DNA of 64,000 nucleotides from the NCBI GenBank assembly GCA_001940985.1, contig MSHB01000021.1, positions 84,446 through 148,445 on the forward strand, read 5' to 3'. The notes beneath the pieces were generated by a model. The model saw nothing but the letters and a program-made list of their open reading frames with translations. It did no database searches and had not been told where the DNA came from. The position numbers and the translations under genes were made by a program. Below are positions 53,903-62,755 of the stretch, one piece after another (position 1 is the first letter of the stretch; each line of letters starts with the position of its first letter). The stretch is from Mollicutes bacterium Phil14 (GTDB lineage: Bacteria; Bacillota_I; Bacilli_A; ML615J-28; CAG-698).

Positions 53903-54931
53903 ATGATAATTACCCTAAAATCTAATATTAATAATGAAGAATTAGATAAGGTTTTTAAAGAATTAAATAATAAAAAAATTGAATATAAGCATATCCAAAT
54001 AGAGGCTAATAGTAATGAAAAAATTAATTTAATCATAATTACTAGTGATGCTTATAATTTGGATGAACATGTTATAAAATCAATGCCAGCTGTTGGGCAA
54101 GTTTTAAGAATTACTACTCCTTATAAACTTGCAAGTAGACAATATAAAAAAGAAGATACTATTGTTACTGTTGGTGATGTTAAAATAGGTGGAAAAGAAA
54201 TTGTTATTATGGGTGGCCCATGTTCCGTTGAAAGTGAGAAGCAAGTAGAAGAGATTGCTAAAGGTGTAAAGGAAGCTGGAGGAAAAGTTTTAAGAGGTGG
54301 ATTATATAAACCTAGGACATCTCCCTATGCTTTTCAAGGATTAGAATCTGTAGGAATTGAATATTTACTTAAGGCTAAAGAAAAGTACAATATTCCTATT
54401 ATTAGTGAAATAATGGGAATTGATAAGTTGGATGAATTTGTAAAAAACGTTGATATAATTCAAGTTGGAGCAAGAAATATGCAAAACTTTGAATTGCTTA
54501 AGGCATTAGGAAAGGTGAATAAACCAATTCTTTTAAAACGTGGTTTAGCAAATACTATTGAAGAATGGTTGATGAGCGCAGAATATATTTTAGCTGGCGG
54601 AAATAAAAATGTTATTCTTTGTGAAAGAGGAATTAGAACATTTGAAAAAGCAACAAGAAGTACACTTGATTTATCGGTTATTCCTTTAGTTAAAAAGTTA
54701 ACTCATCTTCCAATAGTAGTTGATCCAAGTCATGCTACTGGTAATTGGGAACTTGTTGAAAGTGTATCACTTGCCGCAATCGCTGCTGGATGCGATGGTT
54801 TATTAATTGAAGTTCATAATCATCCTGAAAATGCATTTAGTGATGGCGAACAATCTCTGAAAATTGAAAGATTTTCTGCTTTGATTGAAAAAGGAAAAAA
54901 GATTGCCGAAGTTATTGGAAGAAAGATCTGA
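53903..54931 (+). CDS. aroF: 3-deoxy-7-phosphoheptulonate (DAHP) synthase, type I with N-terminal ferredoxin-like domain
   Basis: 342 residues. It condenses PEP with erythrose 4-phosphate, the pathway's first step. The N-terminal 75 residues are a ferredoxin-like regulatory domain as in Thermotoga and related enzymes (usual allosteric site for Tyr/Phe). The barrel has IMGGPCSVES (metal Cys), RGGLYKPRTSPYAFQGL, QVGARNMQNFELLKALG, LLKRGLA (Lys), CERGIRTFE and VVDPSHATGNW. It belongs to the KDO8P-synthase-related group. GTG 53894 is in frame, but AAAGGTGA is the binding site for ATG 53903. The gene starts five bases after the aroEK stop. Confidence 0.95.
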   Translation: MIITLKSNINNEELDKVFKELNNKKIEYKHIQIEANSNEKINLIIITSDAYNLDEHVIKSMPAVGQVLRITTPYKLASRQYKKEDTIVTVGDVKIGGKEIVIMGGPCSVESEKQVEEIAKGVKEAGGKVLRGGLYKPRTSPYAFQGLESVGIEYLLKAKEKYNIPIISEIMGIDKLDEFVKNVDIIQVGARNMQNFELLKALGKVNKPILLKRGLANTIEEWLMSAEYILAGGNKNVILCERGIRTFEKATRSTLDLSVIPLVKKLTHLPIVVDPSHATGNWELVESVSLAAIAAGCDGLLIEVHNHPENAFSDGEQSLKIERFSALIEKGKKIAEVIGRKI

Positions 54932-56232
54932 TGAAAACTAAAATTTATCCTGGATTTGCTAGTGGTGAAATTAGAGTTCCTAGCTCAAAGAGTGTAGTTC
55001 ATAGATTATTAATATGTGCTTGTCTTTGTAATACTAATCTAACAATAAATGATGTTGATATTAATGATGATATTTTAGCTACAGTTTCTTGTCTTAGAAA
55101 TCTTAAAGCTAAAATAAATATAGAAAATAATAAAATTGAAATATGTAAAGGTATTGATATAGATAATATCTTAGATGAAGTAATTATGGATGCTAACTTT
55201 TCCGCTTCAACACTAAGGTTTTTAATTCCTTTAAGCAGTAAACTTTCAAAGAAAGTTATTTTTAAAGGTCGTGAAAGTTTAATTGCAAGACCTAACGATA
55301 TATACAAATCTTTATATGAAAAAGAAAACAAGATATTTGATATAAAAAATAATGAAATATGTATTGAAGGAGCTTTAGAAAGTCATGAGTTTGTAATTGA
55401 TGGCAGTATTTCAAGTCAGTTTATAAGTGGTTTGTTGTTTTATTTGCCACTTGTTAGTAATGATTCTGTTATTAAAGTTACTAATGAGTTTTCTTCAAAG
55501 CCATATGTGTTATTAACAATATCCATATTAAAAGAATTTGGTATTGATATAAATATTACCAACAATTTGATATACATAAAAGGTGGCCAGTCATATAAAG
55601 CAAGTAATAAAGAAATATATGCTGAGGGCGACTATTCTCAAGCTGCATACTTTTTTTGCTTAGGTGCAATTGGTGGAAAAATTTATATTAATAATTTGAA
55701 ACATGACTCTTTACAAGGGGATAAAAAAATTATTACTCTTTTAGAACAGGTAAATGCGTTTGTAAAAACAACTGCTGATGGATATTATCTAGAAAAGCAG
55801 AATTTAAAATTAATAGATAATGAATTTGATTTATTAGATACCCCTGATTTAGCCCCAATTTTGTTAGTATTACTAAGTATGGTTAGTGGCAGTAGCATAG
55901 TTAAAAATGTAAGGAGATTGAAATTTAAAGAGTCAAATCGCATTCTTGCAATGAAAGAAGAACTTGAAAAACTTGATATTGATATTGAATGTTCACTTGA
56001 TGAAAATGAGATAAAACTATTAGGAAAAAAAGAAATAATTTTAAATAAAGATATTGAAGTTTCATCACATAATGATCATAGAATTTTTATGGCACTTGCC
56101 ATTTTAGGAGTTTCTATAAAAGGAACTGGAAAATTGATTATTGATGGTACAGAATGTATAACTAAATCTTATCCTAAGTTTTTAGATGATTTACATAAAT
56201 TGAACATATTAACAGAAAAAGTAAATGATTGA
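54931..56232 (+). CDS. aroA: 5-enolpyruvylshikimate-3-phosphate synthase
   Basis: 433 residues. It transfers the enolpyruvyl group of PEP to shikimate 3-phosphate. VPSSKSVVHRLLICACL (Lys and Ser of the N-terminal site), FSASTLRFLIPLS where most enzymes have NSGTTMRFL or NAGTAMR (so the PEP-loop differs from the glyphosate-sensitive LFLGNAGTAMRPL form), DGSISSQFISGLLF, EGDYSQAAYFF, DTPDLAPIL, RRLKFKESNRI and HNDHRIFMALA. The start ATG overlaps the aroF stop (TGATG). Last gene of the operon. Confidence 0.95.
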   Translation: MKTKIYPGFASGEIRVPSSKSVVHRLLICACLCNTNLTINDVDINDDILATVSCLRNLKAKINIENNKIEICKGIDIDNILDEVIMDANFSASTLRFLIPLSSKLSKKVIFKGRESLIARPNDIYKSLYEKENKIFDIKNNEICIEGALESHEFVIDGSISSQFISGLLFYLPLVSNDSVIKVTNEFSSKPYVLLTISILKEFGIDINITNNLIYIKGGQSYKASNKEIYAEGDYSQAAYFFCLGAIGGKIYINNLKHDSLQGDKKIITLLEQVNAFVKTTADGYYLEKQNLKLIDNEFDLLDTPDLAPILLVLLSMVSGSSIVKNVRRLKFKESNRILAMKEELEKLDIDIECSLDENEIKLLGKKEIILNKDIEVSSHNDHRIFMALAILGVSIKGTGKLIIDGTECITKSYPKFLDDLHKLNILTEKVND

Positions 56233-56240
56233 AAATATTG

Positions 56241-56270
56241 AAAAGGATTCTAACATGAATCCTTTTTTAT
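56241..56270 (+). terminator. Intrinsic terminator of the aro operon
   Basis: AAAAGGATTC (56241-56250) pairs perfectly with GAATCCTTTT (56257-56266), loop TAACAT, T run. Confidence 0.9.
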
Positions 56271-56356
56271 TATACTTTAGATATAGTTTTTAAACTCTTC
56301 CGATAGTTGTATTTTTAAATTCTATTTATGATATAGTTTTTTCAATTAATACGTTA

Positions 56357-56385
56357 GTGACATTTATGTGAAAAAATGTTATAAT
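56357..56385 (+). promoter_or_regulatory. Promoter of the ABC exporter pair
   Basis: GTGACA (56357-56362), a 17-bp spacer, TATAAT (56380-56385) with TGT extension. Its start point (about 56392) falls after the ATG at 56388. Confidence 0.8.
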
Positions 56386-56426
56386 GGATGAATAAAGTTA
56401 GATTTAAGAGAAAGGTTGATTTGGAC

Positions 56427-58220
56427 ATGCTTAGGAAAAACTTGATTAAGAACTTTTTTTACTCGCTTAAAATAATTAGAAAATATGATAAAACATATGC
56501 TCTCAACAAACTAATAATCACTCTATGTGAAGCAACGATTGCTTTTTCTGCAGCATATTTAATAAAAATAGCAGTGAGTGCAATTGAAGAAAATAAAGAT
56601 TTTAAAGATTTTATTTTTGAAATTGCAATATATAGCGCAATTACACTTGCTTTATATATAATTACTCGAGTTTGTAATAATTTATCATGGGCTAAAAACT
56701 ATAGATTAAGTATTTTGTTGCGTCAAGAACGATCTGTTAGAACTTTAGATATTGACTATGAAGTATTAGAAAGACCAGAAACACAAGATGAAATTGAAAA
56801 AGTTGCTCGAGCGACTGGTGAATGGAATGGCCCTTTAGGATTGATTAATCGTGCTTTTTATATTATGAGCTCAATTTTATCATTTTTAATTGCTTGTGCA
56901 ATTGTGGTTTCTGTTAATCCGTTATTAATAATTTTAATTTCAGTTTTAGCACTTGTTAAGATGTTTTTTGAAAATACTGATAAGAAAAAGATGAAGACTG
57001 AATTTAGTGATAAAACTCCCGCTATTTGGAGAAGAATATCTTATGTTAATAACATAGCCACAAACTTTGGTATTGGGAAAGATGTTAGAGTCTATAGAAT
57101 GGATCAGTTTATCGAAGAAGAAAGAAAAAAATCAACAAATGCATTTTTGGATTTGTTAAAAAAATCAAATAGGAAAAGCAACTTTTATCAAGGGGCTATT
57201 AGAATAGTTTCAATGCTTGATACTCTTATGATATATGGATTTATGGCATATGAAGTTATTAATCATAATATGAGTATTGCTACATTTACTTTTATGGTTA
57301 GTTCAATTTTTAATTTAACAGGTTCATTATATAGTATTATTTTTAATAATTCATGGTTGTTAAGAGCTAATGCTGAAACAGAAGACTATCGCGTTTTTAT
57401 GGAAAAAAACTATGTGATAGAAAAGGAAACTGACGAAATAGATGAAAAAGAAGTTTCTATAGAGTTTAAAGATGTCTATTATAGTTATTATGGTCAAGAA
57501 GGATATGCATTGAATGGTGTATCATTTAAAATAAATAATGGTGAAAAAATAGCTTTAGTTGGTTATAATGGTGCTGGAAAGACCACAATAGTAAAACTAA
57601 TAAGTGGTTTTTATCACCCAACAAAAGGACAAATATTGATTAATGGTAAGGATATTGAGACTTTGAAAAGAGAAGAAATAGATAAACTTATTTCATCATC
57701 ATATCAAGAATCTTTGAACCTAGCATATTCTATTGGAGAAAACGTAGCTATGCTTCCAAAGAAGGAAATAGATTATGAAAAAGTAGATAAAATTTTGAAA
57801 TTAGTTGGACTTGATAAAAAGGTAAATGAATTGCCAAACAAGGTGGATACAATACTTACAAGAGATTTTGATGATAAAGGTGTTGATTTGTCTGGTGGTG
57901 AAACTCAGAAATTATCTATCGCTAGAGCAATATATAAAAATGCTCCTTTGTTTATCTTTGATGAGCCAACTAGTGCAATGGATGCAATTAGTGAAAGCGA
58001 GTTATATGAAAACTTTAATGAAATAACAAAAAACAATACAACAATTTATATTTCTCATCGTCTGTCATCAGCAAAATTCTGTGACAGGATTATAGTACTA
58101 GACCATGGTAAAGTTTCTGAAATGGGAACTCATAAGGAACTTATTGATAAGAATGGTGAATATAAGAAGTTGTTTGAAATGCAATCAGAATATTATAAAG
58201 GTGGTGAAAGTAATGAATAA
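56427..58220 (+). CDS. ABC exporter half-transporter 1 (fused permease-ATPase)
   Basis: About 597 residues. A six-helix exporter membrane domain (about 1-320) is followed by the nucleotide-binding domain: GYNGAGKTTIVKLIS (Walker A, about 380), SSYQESLNLAYSIGENV (Q-loop area), DLSGGETQKLSIARAIY (signature), LFIFDEPTSAMD (Walker B with Glu) and ISHRLSSA (switch His). ATG 56388 is in frame but lies upstream of the expected transcript start; GAGAAAGG at 56408-56415 supports TTG 56421 or ATG 56427. Together with the next gene it should form a heterodimeric exporter. Substrate unknown. Confidence 0.9.
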   Translation: MLRKNLIKNFFYSLKIIRKYDKTYALNKLIITLCEATIAFSAAYLIKIAVSAIEENKDFKDFIFEIAIYSAITLALYIITRVCNNLSWAKNYRLSILLRQERSVRTLDIDYEVLERPETQDEIEKVARATGEWNGPLGLINRAFYIMSSILSFLIACAIVVSVNPLLIILISVLALVKMFFENTDKKKMKTEFSDKTPAIWRRISYVNNIATNFGIGKDVRVYRMDQFIEEERKKSTNAFLDLLKKSNRKSNFYQGAIRIVSMLDTLMIYGFMAYEVINHNMSIATFTFMVSSIFNLTGSLYSIIFNNSWLLRANAETEDYRVFMEKNYVIEKETDEIDEKEVSIEFKDVYYSYYGQEGYALNGVSFKINNGEKIALVGYNGAGKTTIVKLISGFYHPTKGQILINGKDIETLKREEIDKLISSSYQESLNLAYSIGENVAMLPKKEIDYEKVDKILKLVGLDKKVNELPNKVDTILTRDFDDKGVDLSGGETQKLSIARAIYKNAPLFIFDEPTSAMDAISESELYENFNEITKNNTTIYISHRLSSAKFCDRIIVLDHGKVSEMGTHKELIDKNGEYKKLFEMQSEYYKGGESNE

Positions 58221-59988
58221 GCTAAAAAGAATGAAAAGAAATTTTAAATTCTTTTTTCCATTAATTTTAAAAACACAACCGATTTTGATTTTATTTTTAA
58301 TTATTGAAGCACTTTTAGGTAGTGCAAGTAATTTCGTATGGATTCTATTTCCAAAAGAAATAATTGAAGAATTAACTGGTAATAGGGATGTAAAAACTTT
58401 AATTATTTTAATAGTGTGTTTTGCGGTTTCTAACTCTTTAATTAACTTTATAAATGGTATTCTGTCAAACGCTGATAATTATTATTCGCGAAAAGTTGAT
58501 TTTGCAATAGATAAAATGATGAATGATAAGATAATGTTAGTTGATTATTTTCAACTAGAAAACCCAGAATTTAAAGATTTAGTATCTAGAGCAAAAAAAG
58601 GAATGAATGAGTACAGTAATGGTATATATTCTATGTTGTGGAATATTCAAGCGTTTGTTAGAAATATCATTACAATTTTTGGAGTAATTGGTATAGTAAT
58701 TTTTTCCAAAGAATATCTTGTTGTAGTAATATGTGCTGTTGGTATAGTTGCTAACTGGCTTATTACATCAAAACAAAAGAAGCTTGATAAAGAGTTTAAT
58801 GATTCGTTTACAAGAAGTTGGCGTAGAATAAATTACTATAATGGCACTATATTTGGTTTTAAAAATCACAAAGAACTTAGAATATATAATGGCAAAAGAA
58901 TGGTTTTAAATACTTGTGATGAGTTTAATAAGCCGGTATTTTCTAAGTATAAAAAACAGTATCATAAGTATGCAAGGATAGATATAGTTGAAAGAATTAT
59001 AACAATTTTATTTACTAAAGCACTGACATTAATTTTGTTAACATACTCTTGTTATAAAGGAAATATTACTTTAGCAACATTAACAATGTTATACTCATCT
59101 ATTGGTACTTTAGATAATAATTTCTATGGATTAATTTATACGATTAAGACATATTCACAAGACTGTGAATACCAAGAAGAATTTATAAACTTAATGGAAT
59201 TGCAAAATGTTTTCCGTAAAGGAAAAGAAAAACTAGATAAGATTGAAACTATCGAATTGAAAAATGTAAGTTTTAAATACCCTGGTCAAGAAAAATATGT
59301 CTTAAAGGATATTAATATGAAAATTAATTCTTTAGAAAAAGTTTCTTTAGTTGGTCTTAATGGTAGTGGAAAAACTACTCTTATTAAGCTGCTTTGTAGA
59401 TTTTATCCTTTAGAAACTGGTGAAATTTTGATTAATGGAAGAGACATAGAAGAATATGATTATAATGACTATATGAAAAAGATAGCGGTAGTTTTTCAAG
59501 ACTTCTTTATTATCTCTTTTAGTATAAAATCAAATATTGCTAACTGTGATGAAAACAAAGAGAAATTGTATGATTGCCTGCGTCGTGCTCAAGCGCTAGA
59601 ATTAGTAGAGGGCTTAGAGAAAAAGGAAAATACCTATGTCAATAAATGGTTTGATAAAACTGGTATTGAATTTTCTGGTGGTGAAAAGCAAAAGTTCGCA
59701 ATTGCTAGGGCTTTATATAAAGATGGAGATTTTGTGGTTTTAGATGAACCTACTAGTGCACTAGATCCAATGGCAGAAGCAGAAATATATTATCATTTTA
59801 ATGATGTGATTGGTAAAAAAACTACTTTGTTTATTTCCCACCGACTTTCTAGTTGTATATTTAGTGATAGAATACTAGTCTTAGATGGTGCTCAAATAAA
59901 AGAAGAAGGTACACATTTAGAACTTATGAAAAACAAGGATAGCTTGTATTATAAAATGTTTACTTCGCAAGCAAAATACTATGAATAA
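58213..59988 (+). CDS. ABC exporter half-transporter 2 (fused permease-ATPase)
   Basis: 591 residues. Exporter membrane domain (about 10-320), then ATPase: VGLNGSGKTTLIKLLC (Walker A, about 378), VVFQDFFIISFSIKSNI (Q-loop), EFSGGEKQKFAIARALY (signature), VVLDEPTSALDP (Walker B with Glu) and ISHRLSSC. ATG 58213 overlaps the first half-transporter by eight bases, with GGTGGTGAAAG as binding site. Both ATPase sites look canonical, so this pair is not of the asymmetric kind with one degenerate site. Ends at a terminator. Confidence 0.9.
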   Translation: MNKLKRMKRNFKFFFPLILKTQPILILFLIIEALLGSASNFVWILFPKEIIEELTGNRDVKTLIILIVCFAVSNSLINFINGILSNADNYYSRKVDFAIDKMMNDKIMLVDYFQLENPEFKDLVSRAKKGMNEYSNGIYSMLWNIQAFVRNIITIFGVIGIVIFSKEYLVVVICAVGIVANWLITSKQKKLDKEFNDSFTRSWRRINYYNGTIFGFKNHKELRIYNGKRMVLNTCDEFNKPVFSKYKKQYHKYARIDIVERIITILFTKALTLILLTYSCYKGNITLATLTMLYSSIGTLDNNFYGLIYTIKTYSQDCEYQEEFINLMELQNVFRKGKEKLDKIETIELKNVSFKYPGQEKYVLKDINMKINSLEKVSLVGLNGSGKTTLIKLLCRFYPLETGEILINGRDIEEYDYNDYMKKIAVVFQDFFIISFSIKSNIANCDENKEKLYDCLRRAQALELVEGLEKKENTYVNKWFDKTGIEFSGGEKQKFAIARALYKDGDFVVLDEPTSALDPMAEAEIYYHFNDVIGKKTTLFISHRLSSCIFSDRILVLDGAQIKEEGTHLELMKNKDSLYYKMFTSQAKYYE

Positions 59989-59993
59989 ATTTT

Positions 59994-60018
59994 AACCCTC
60001 TATTTTAGAGGGTTTTTT
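59994..60018 (+). terminator. Intrinsic terminator
   Basis: AACCCTC (59994-60000) pairs with GAGGGTT (60008-60014), loop TATTTTA, six T residues. Confidence 0.88.
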
Positions 60019-60048
60019 CAAAATAAACTATCATTTTTTTGTTAAATT

Positions 60049-60057
60049 TGTTATAAT
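60049..60057 (+). promoter_or_regulatory. Extended -10 promoter of the glycerate kinase operon
   Basis: TGTTATAAT, exact TGn-TATAAT, 34 bases before ATG 60092. Confidence 0.6.
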
Positions 60058-60091
60058 AATTATAAATTAGAATAAATATAGTGAGGTATAT

Positions 60092-61198
60092 ATGAAGGCA
60101 TTAATTATGATAGACTCTTTTAAAGGAACAATTACTTCTAAAAGATTAGGTGAAATTACTCAAGAAGAAATGTCAAAAAAAGGTATAGATTCAAAATATT
60201 ATCCGATTGCTGATGGTGGTGATGGATTTTTAGATGCTATTGAAGTGTTTTTGAAATTGAAAAAAGTTGATATTAAATGTCTTGACCCGTTATATCGAGA
60301 AATAGATAGTTATTATTTATATGATGAAGATAATAAAACTGCTTATATTGAACTAGCTAAAGCTAGTGGAATTAACTTAGTTAAAAAAGAAGAATTAAAT
60401 CCTTATGTAGCTACAACATTCGGTCTTGGTCAGATGATTGAAAGTGCTATAAGTAATGGTTCTAAAAAAATAGTTTTAGGTGTTGGTGGAAGTGCTACAA
60501 ATGATGGTGGCTTAGGAATGCTTGAAGCACTAGGTGTTAAGTTCTTTAATAAAGATAATGAAGAAATGTCTCATTTAAGTAATAAAGATATGAGAAATAT
60601 AGTTAGAATTGATAATTCTAATTTTAAAAAGAAGATAGCTAAAGTTAAATTTTTAGTTTTAAATGATGTGACTAATCCTTTATTGGGAGAAAACGGAGCA
60701 ACTTATGTATTTTCACCTCAAAAAGGTGCTAAAAGTGAAGATTTAGCTGTGCTTGAAAGCAATATGAAATACTATTCTTTAGTTGTTAGTAATTTGTTTG
60801 GAATTGATAAGAGTAATTATCCTGGATGCGGAGCCGTTGGTGGATGTGGATATGCACTAATGACTTTTTGCAAAGCTAAGTTTATTCCAGGTATTGAGTA
60901 CTTATTAGATTTGTTAGAGAAGAATCAAAACATCGATGATTATGATATGATTATTACTGGTGAAGGAAAGATAGATAGCCAAACATTAAATGGTAAGGTA
61001 GTGTCTGGAATTTCCAATAGATTTAAAAATAAAAAAATAGTTTTGGTTTGTGCAATTAATGAATTAGAAAATAAAAACGACTTTAATGGAGAGATTTATT
61101 CTGTAGTTCCATCAGTTGCAACTAGTGAAGAATCAATGGCCCATCCTGAGGAATGCTATTGTCGTTTAATAGAAAGTATAGATTTTTATAAGGAATGA
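60092..61198 (+). CDS. Glycerate kinase
   Basis: 368 residues, the bacterial type (GlxK/GarK family). DSFKGTITSKRLGE is the N-terminal signature, ADGGDGFLDAI the substrate loop, GVGGSATNDGGLGMLEALG the nucleotide/catalytic motif (about 128), and ITGEGKIDSQTLNGKV the C-terminal motif (about 290). It phosphorylates D-glycerate, feeding glycolysis at the 2-phosphoglycerate level. GAGG precedes ATG 60092. It starts a run of tightly packed genes whose other members are housekeeping. Confidence 0.94.
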   Translation: MKALIMIDSFKGTITSKRLGEITQEEMSKKGIDSKYYPIADGGDGFLDAIEVFLKLKKVDIKCLDPLYREIDSYYLYDEDNKTAYIELAKASGINLVKKEELNPYVATTFGLGQMIESAISNGSKKIVLGVGGSATNDGGLGMLEALGVKFFNKDNEEMSHLSNKDMRNIVRIDNSNFKKKIAKVKFLVLNDVTNPLLGENGATYVFSPQKGAKSEDLAVLESNMKYYSLVVSNLFGIDKSNYPGCGAVGGCGYALMTFCKAKFIPGIEYLLDLLEKNQNIDDYDMIITGEGKIDSQTLNGKVVSGISNRFKNKKIVLVCAINELENKNDFNGEIYSVVPSVATSEESMAHPEECYCRLIESIDFYKE

Positions 61199-61202
61199 TT
61201 AT

Positions 61203-61877
61203 ATGAATAATTTTAAATACAAAGGGGTAATATTTGATTTAGATGGTACATTACTTGATACTATTGAAGATATAACTGATGGTTTAAATAAAGCAGCAAT
61301 TAGTTGTAACATTAAACCATATTCAATCGAAGAAGCTAAATACTTAGTAGGTAGTGGTGTAGATGTTTTAATAAATAACTGTTTGAATGTGAGAAATGCT
61401 GATAGAGGCTTGTTTGATAAATTAAAAGAAAATTATATGAAATTTTATGGTGCTTGTAAGGCTATTAAGACAAAACCATATGATGGCATATGTGAAGTTT
61501 TAGATTTTTTTAGAAAAAATGATGTGAAAATAGCAGTTTTTTCTAATAAACCAGATTGTGATACTCAAGGAGTAATTAATAATTATTTCGGTGAAAGATA
61601 TTTTGATATGGTTGTTGGGAAAAGAGATGGAGTAGATATTAAACCATCAAAACAAGGAGCAGAACCTATTTTGAAACATTTTAATCTTGAATTAAAAGAT
61701 ATTTTGTATGTTGGTGATACAAAAGTTGATATGAAAACTGCTACTAATATTGGCGTTGATAGTGTAGGAGTTTTATGGGGATTCAGAAAAATGGATGAAT
61801 TAGTTGAAAACGGAGCTAAATTTATAATTGCTAATCCTCTTGATTTAATAAAGATAGTGAAAAATGGTGAACTATGA
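61203..61877 (+). CDS. HAD-superfamily phosphatase, phosphoglycolate-phosphatase-like
   Basis: 224 residues. HAD motif 1 is FDLDGTLLDT (nucleophile Asp near 11), motif 2 VAVFSNK, motif 3 around IKPSKQGAEPIL (Lys), motif 4 YVGDTKVDMKTA. The alpha-helical cap (about 18-85) is of the C1 type found in Gph/PGP-like enzymes. Phosphoglycolate is a likely substrate, but pyrophosphate or sugar phosphates are possible. It lies four bases after glycerate kinase and overlaps truB by four bases. Confidence 0.88.
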   Translation: MNNFKYKGVIFDLDGTLLDTIEDITDGLNKAAISCNIKPYSIEEAKYLVGSGVDVLINNCLNVRNADRGLFDKLKENYMKFYGACKAIKTKPYDGICEVLDFFRKNDVKIAVFSNKPDCDTQGVINNYFGERYFDMVVGKRDGVDIKPSKQGAEPILKHFNLELKDILYVGDTKVDMKTATNIGVDSVGVLWGFRKMDELVENGAKFIIANPLDLIKIVKNGEL

Positions 61878-62755
61878 ATGGAGTTTTATTAATCGATAAA
61901 CCAGTAGGCTTATCGTCTCAACAAGTATTATCTAAAATTAAGCGAATACTAAATGTTAAAAAAATTGGTCATGCTGGAACACTTGATCCATTAGCTACTG
62001 GTGTTTTAGTAGTGTTAATTAATGATGCTACAAAATTATCTGATTATTTATTAGAAAATGAAAAAGCATATCTTAGTGAAATCACTATAGGAAAAACTAC
62101 TGATACTCTAGACTCAGAAGGTGAAGTGACTAGAGTGAAAAAAGTTACTCAAAAATTTGATGTCGATAGTTTGCTTCAAACAATGTTAGGAGAGCACGAA
62201 CAAATTCCTCCAATGTATTCTGCTTTAAAAGTTAATGGTAAGAAATTATATGAACTAGCTAGAATAGGTGTGAATATTAAAAGAGAAGCTAGAAAAATCG
62301 AGATAAAAGAAATAAGAAGAACATCTGATGTAGTTTATGAGGCAGATTGCTTAAGATTTTCTTTTTATGTGAAAGCAAGCAAAGGTACATATATTAGAAC
62401 ATTATGTGCTGATATAGGAGAAAAAATTGATTATCCTGCTTATATGAGTTCATTAAGAAGAGTTACTTCTGGACATTTTTCTATAGACAATTGTTACACT
62501 ATTGATGATATTCAAAATGGAAAATTTGAACTTATTAGTATGTTAGATGCTATATCATCTATTATGGAAAAAGTAGAAGTTTCTGGTGAAACTTTAAGAC
62601 GAGTGTTAAATGGAAGAGAAATACAAGCTAAGTATATTAATAGTTTAAATAAAAGAGTAGCACTTTATAATTGTGATAAATTAATAGCAATATATGAAAA
62701 ATGTGACAAAGAAAATGATAGTTTAGTTTATAAGGCGATTAGAGTATGGAATTAA
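61874..62755 (+). CDS. truB: tRNA pseudouridine(55) synthase
   Basis: 293 residues. NGVLLIDKPVGLSSQQVLSKIK is the opening motif, KKIGHAGTLDPLATGVL carries the catalytic Asp (near 38), YLSEITIGKTTDTLDSEG the second block, PPMYSALKVNGKKLYELAR the third, and KGTYIRTLCADIG the fourth. It makes pseudouridine 55 in the T-loop of tRNAs. The ATG overlaps the preceding stop (ATGA), GGTGA upstream. The gene overlaps ribF by ten bases: a truB-ribF pair is common in Bacillota. Confidence 0.96.
   Translation: MNGVLLIDKPVGLSSQQVLSKIKRILNVKKIGHAGTLDPLATGVLVVLINDATKLSDYLLENEKAYLSEITIGKTTDTLDSEGEVTRVKKVTQKFDVDSLLQTMLGEHEQIPPMYSALKVNGKKLYELARIGVNIKREARKIEIKEIRRTSDVVYEADCLRFSFYVKASKGTYIRTLCADIGEKIDYPAYMSSLRRVTSGHFSIDNCYTIDDIQNGKFELISMLDAISSIMEKVEVSGETLRRVLNGREIQAKYINSLNKRVALYNCDKLIAIYEKCDKENDSLVYKAIRVWN

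Noticed and set aside
56388..56426. ATG 56388 as start of the first ABC half-transporter
   Set aside because: A strong promoter (-35 at 56357, -10 at 56380) puts the transcript start after this ATG; a binding site at 56408-56415 serves a later start.
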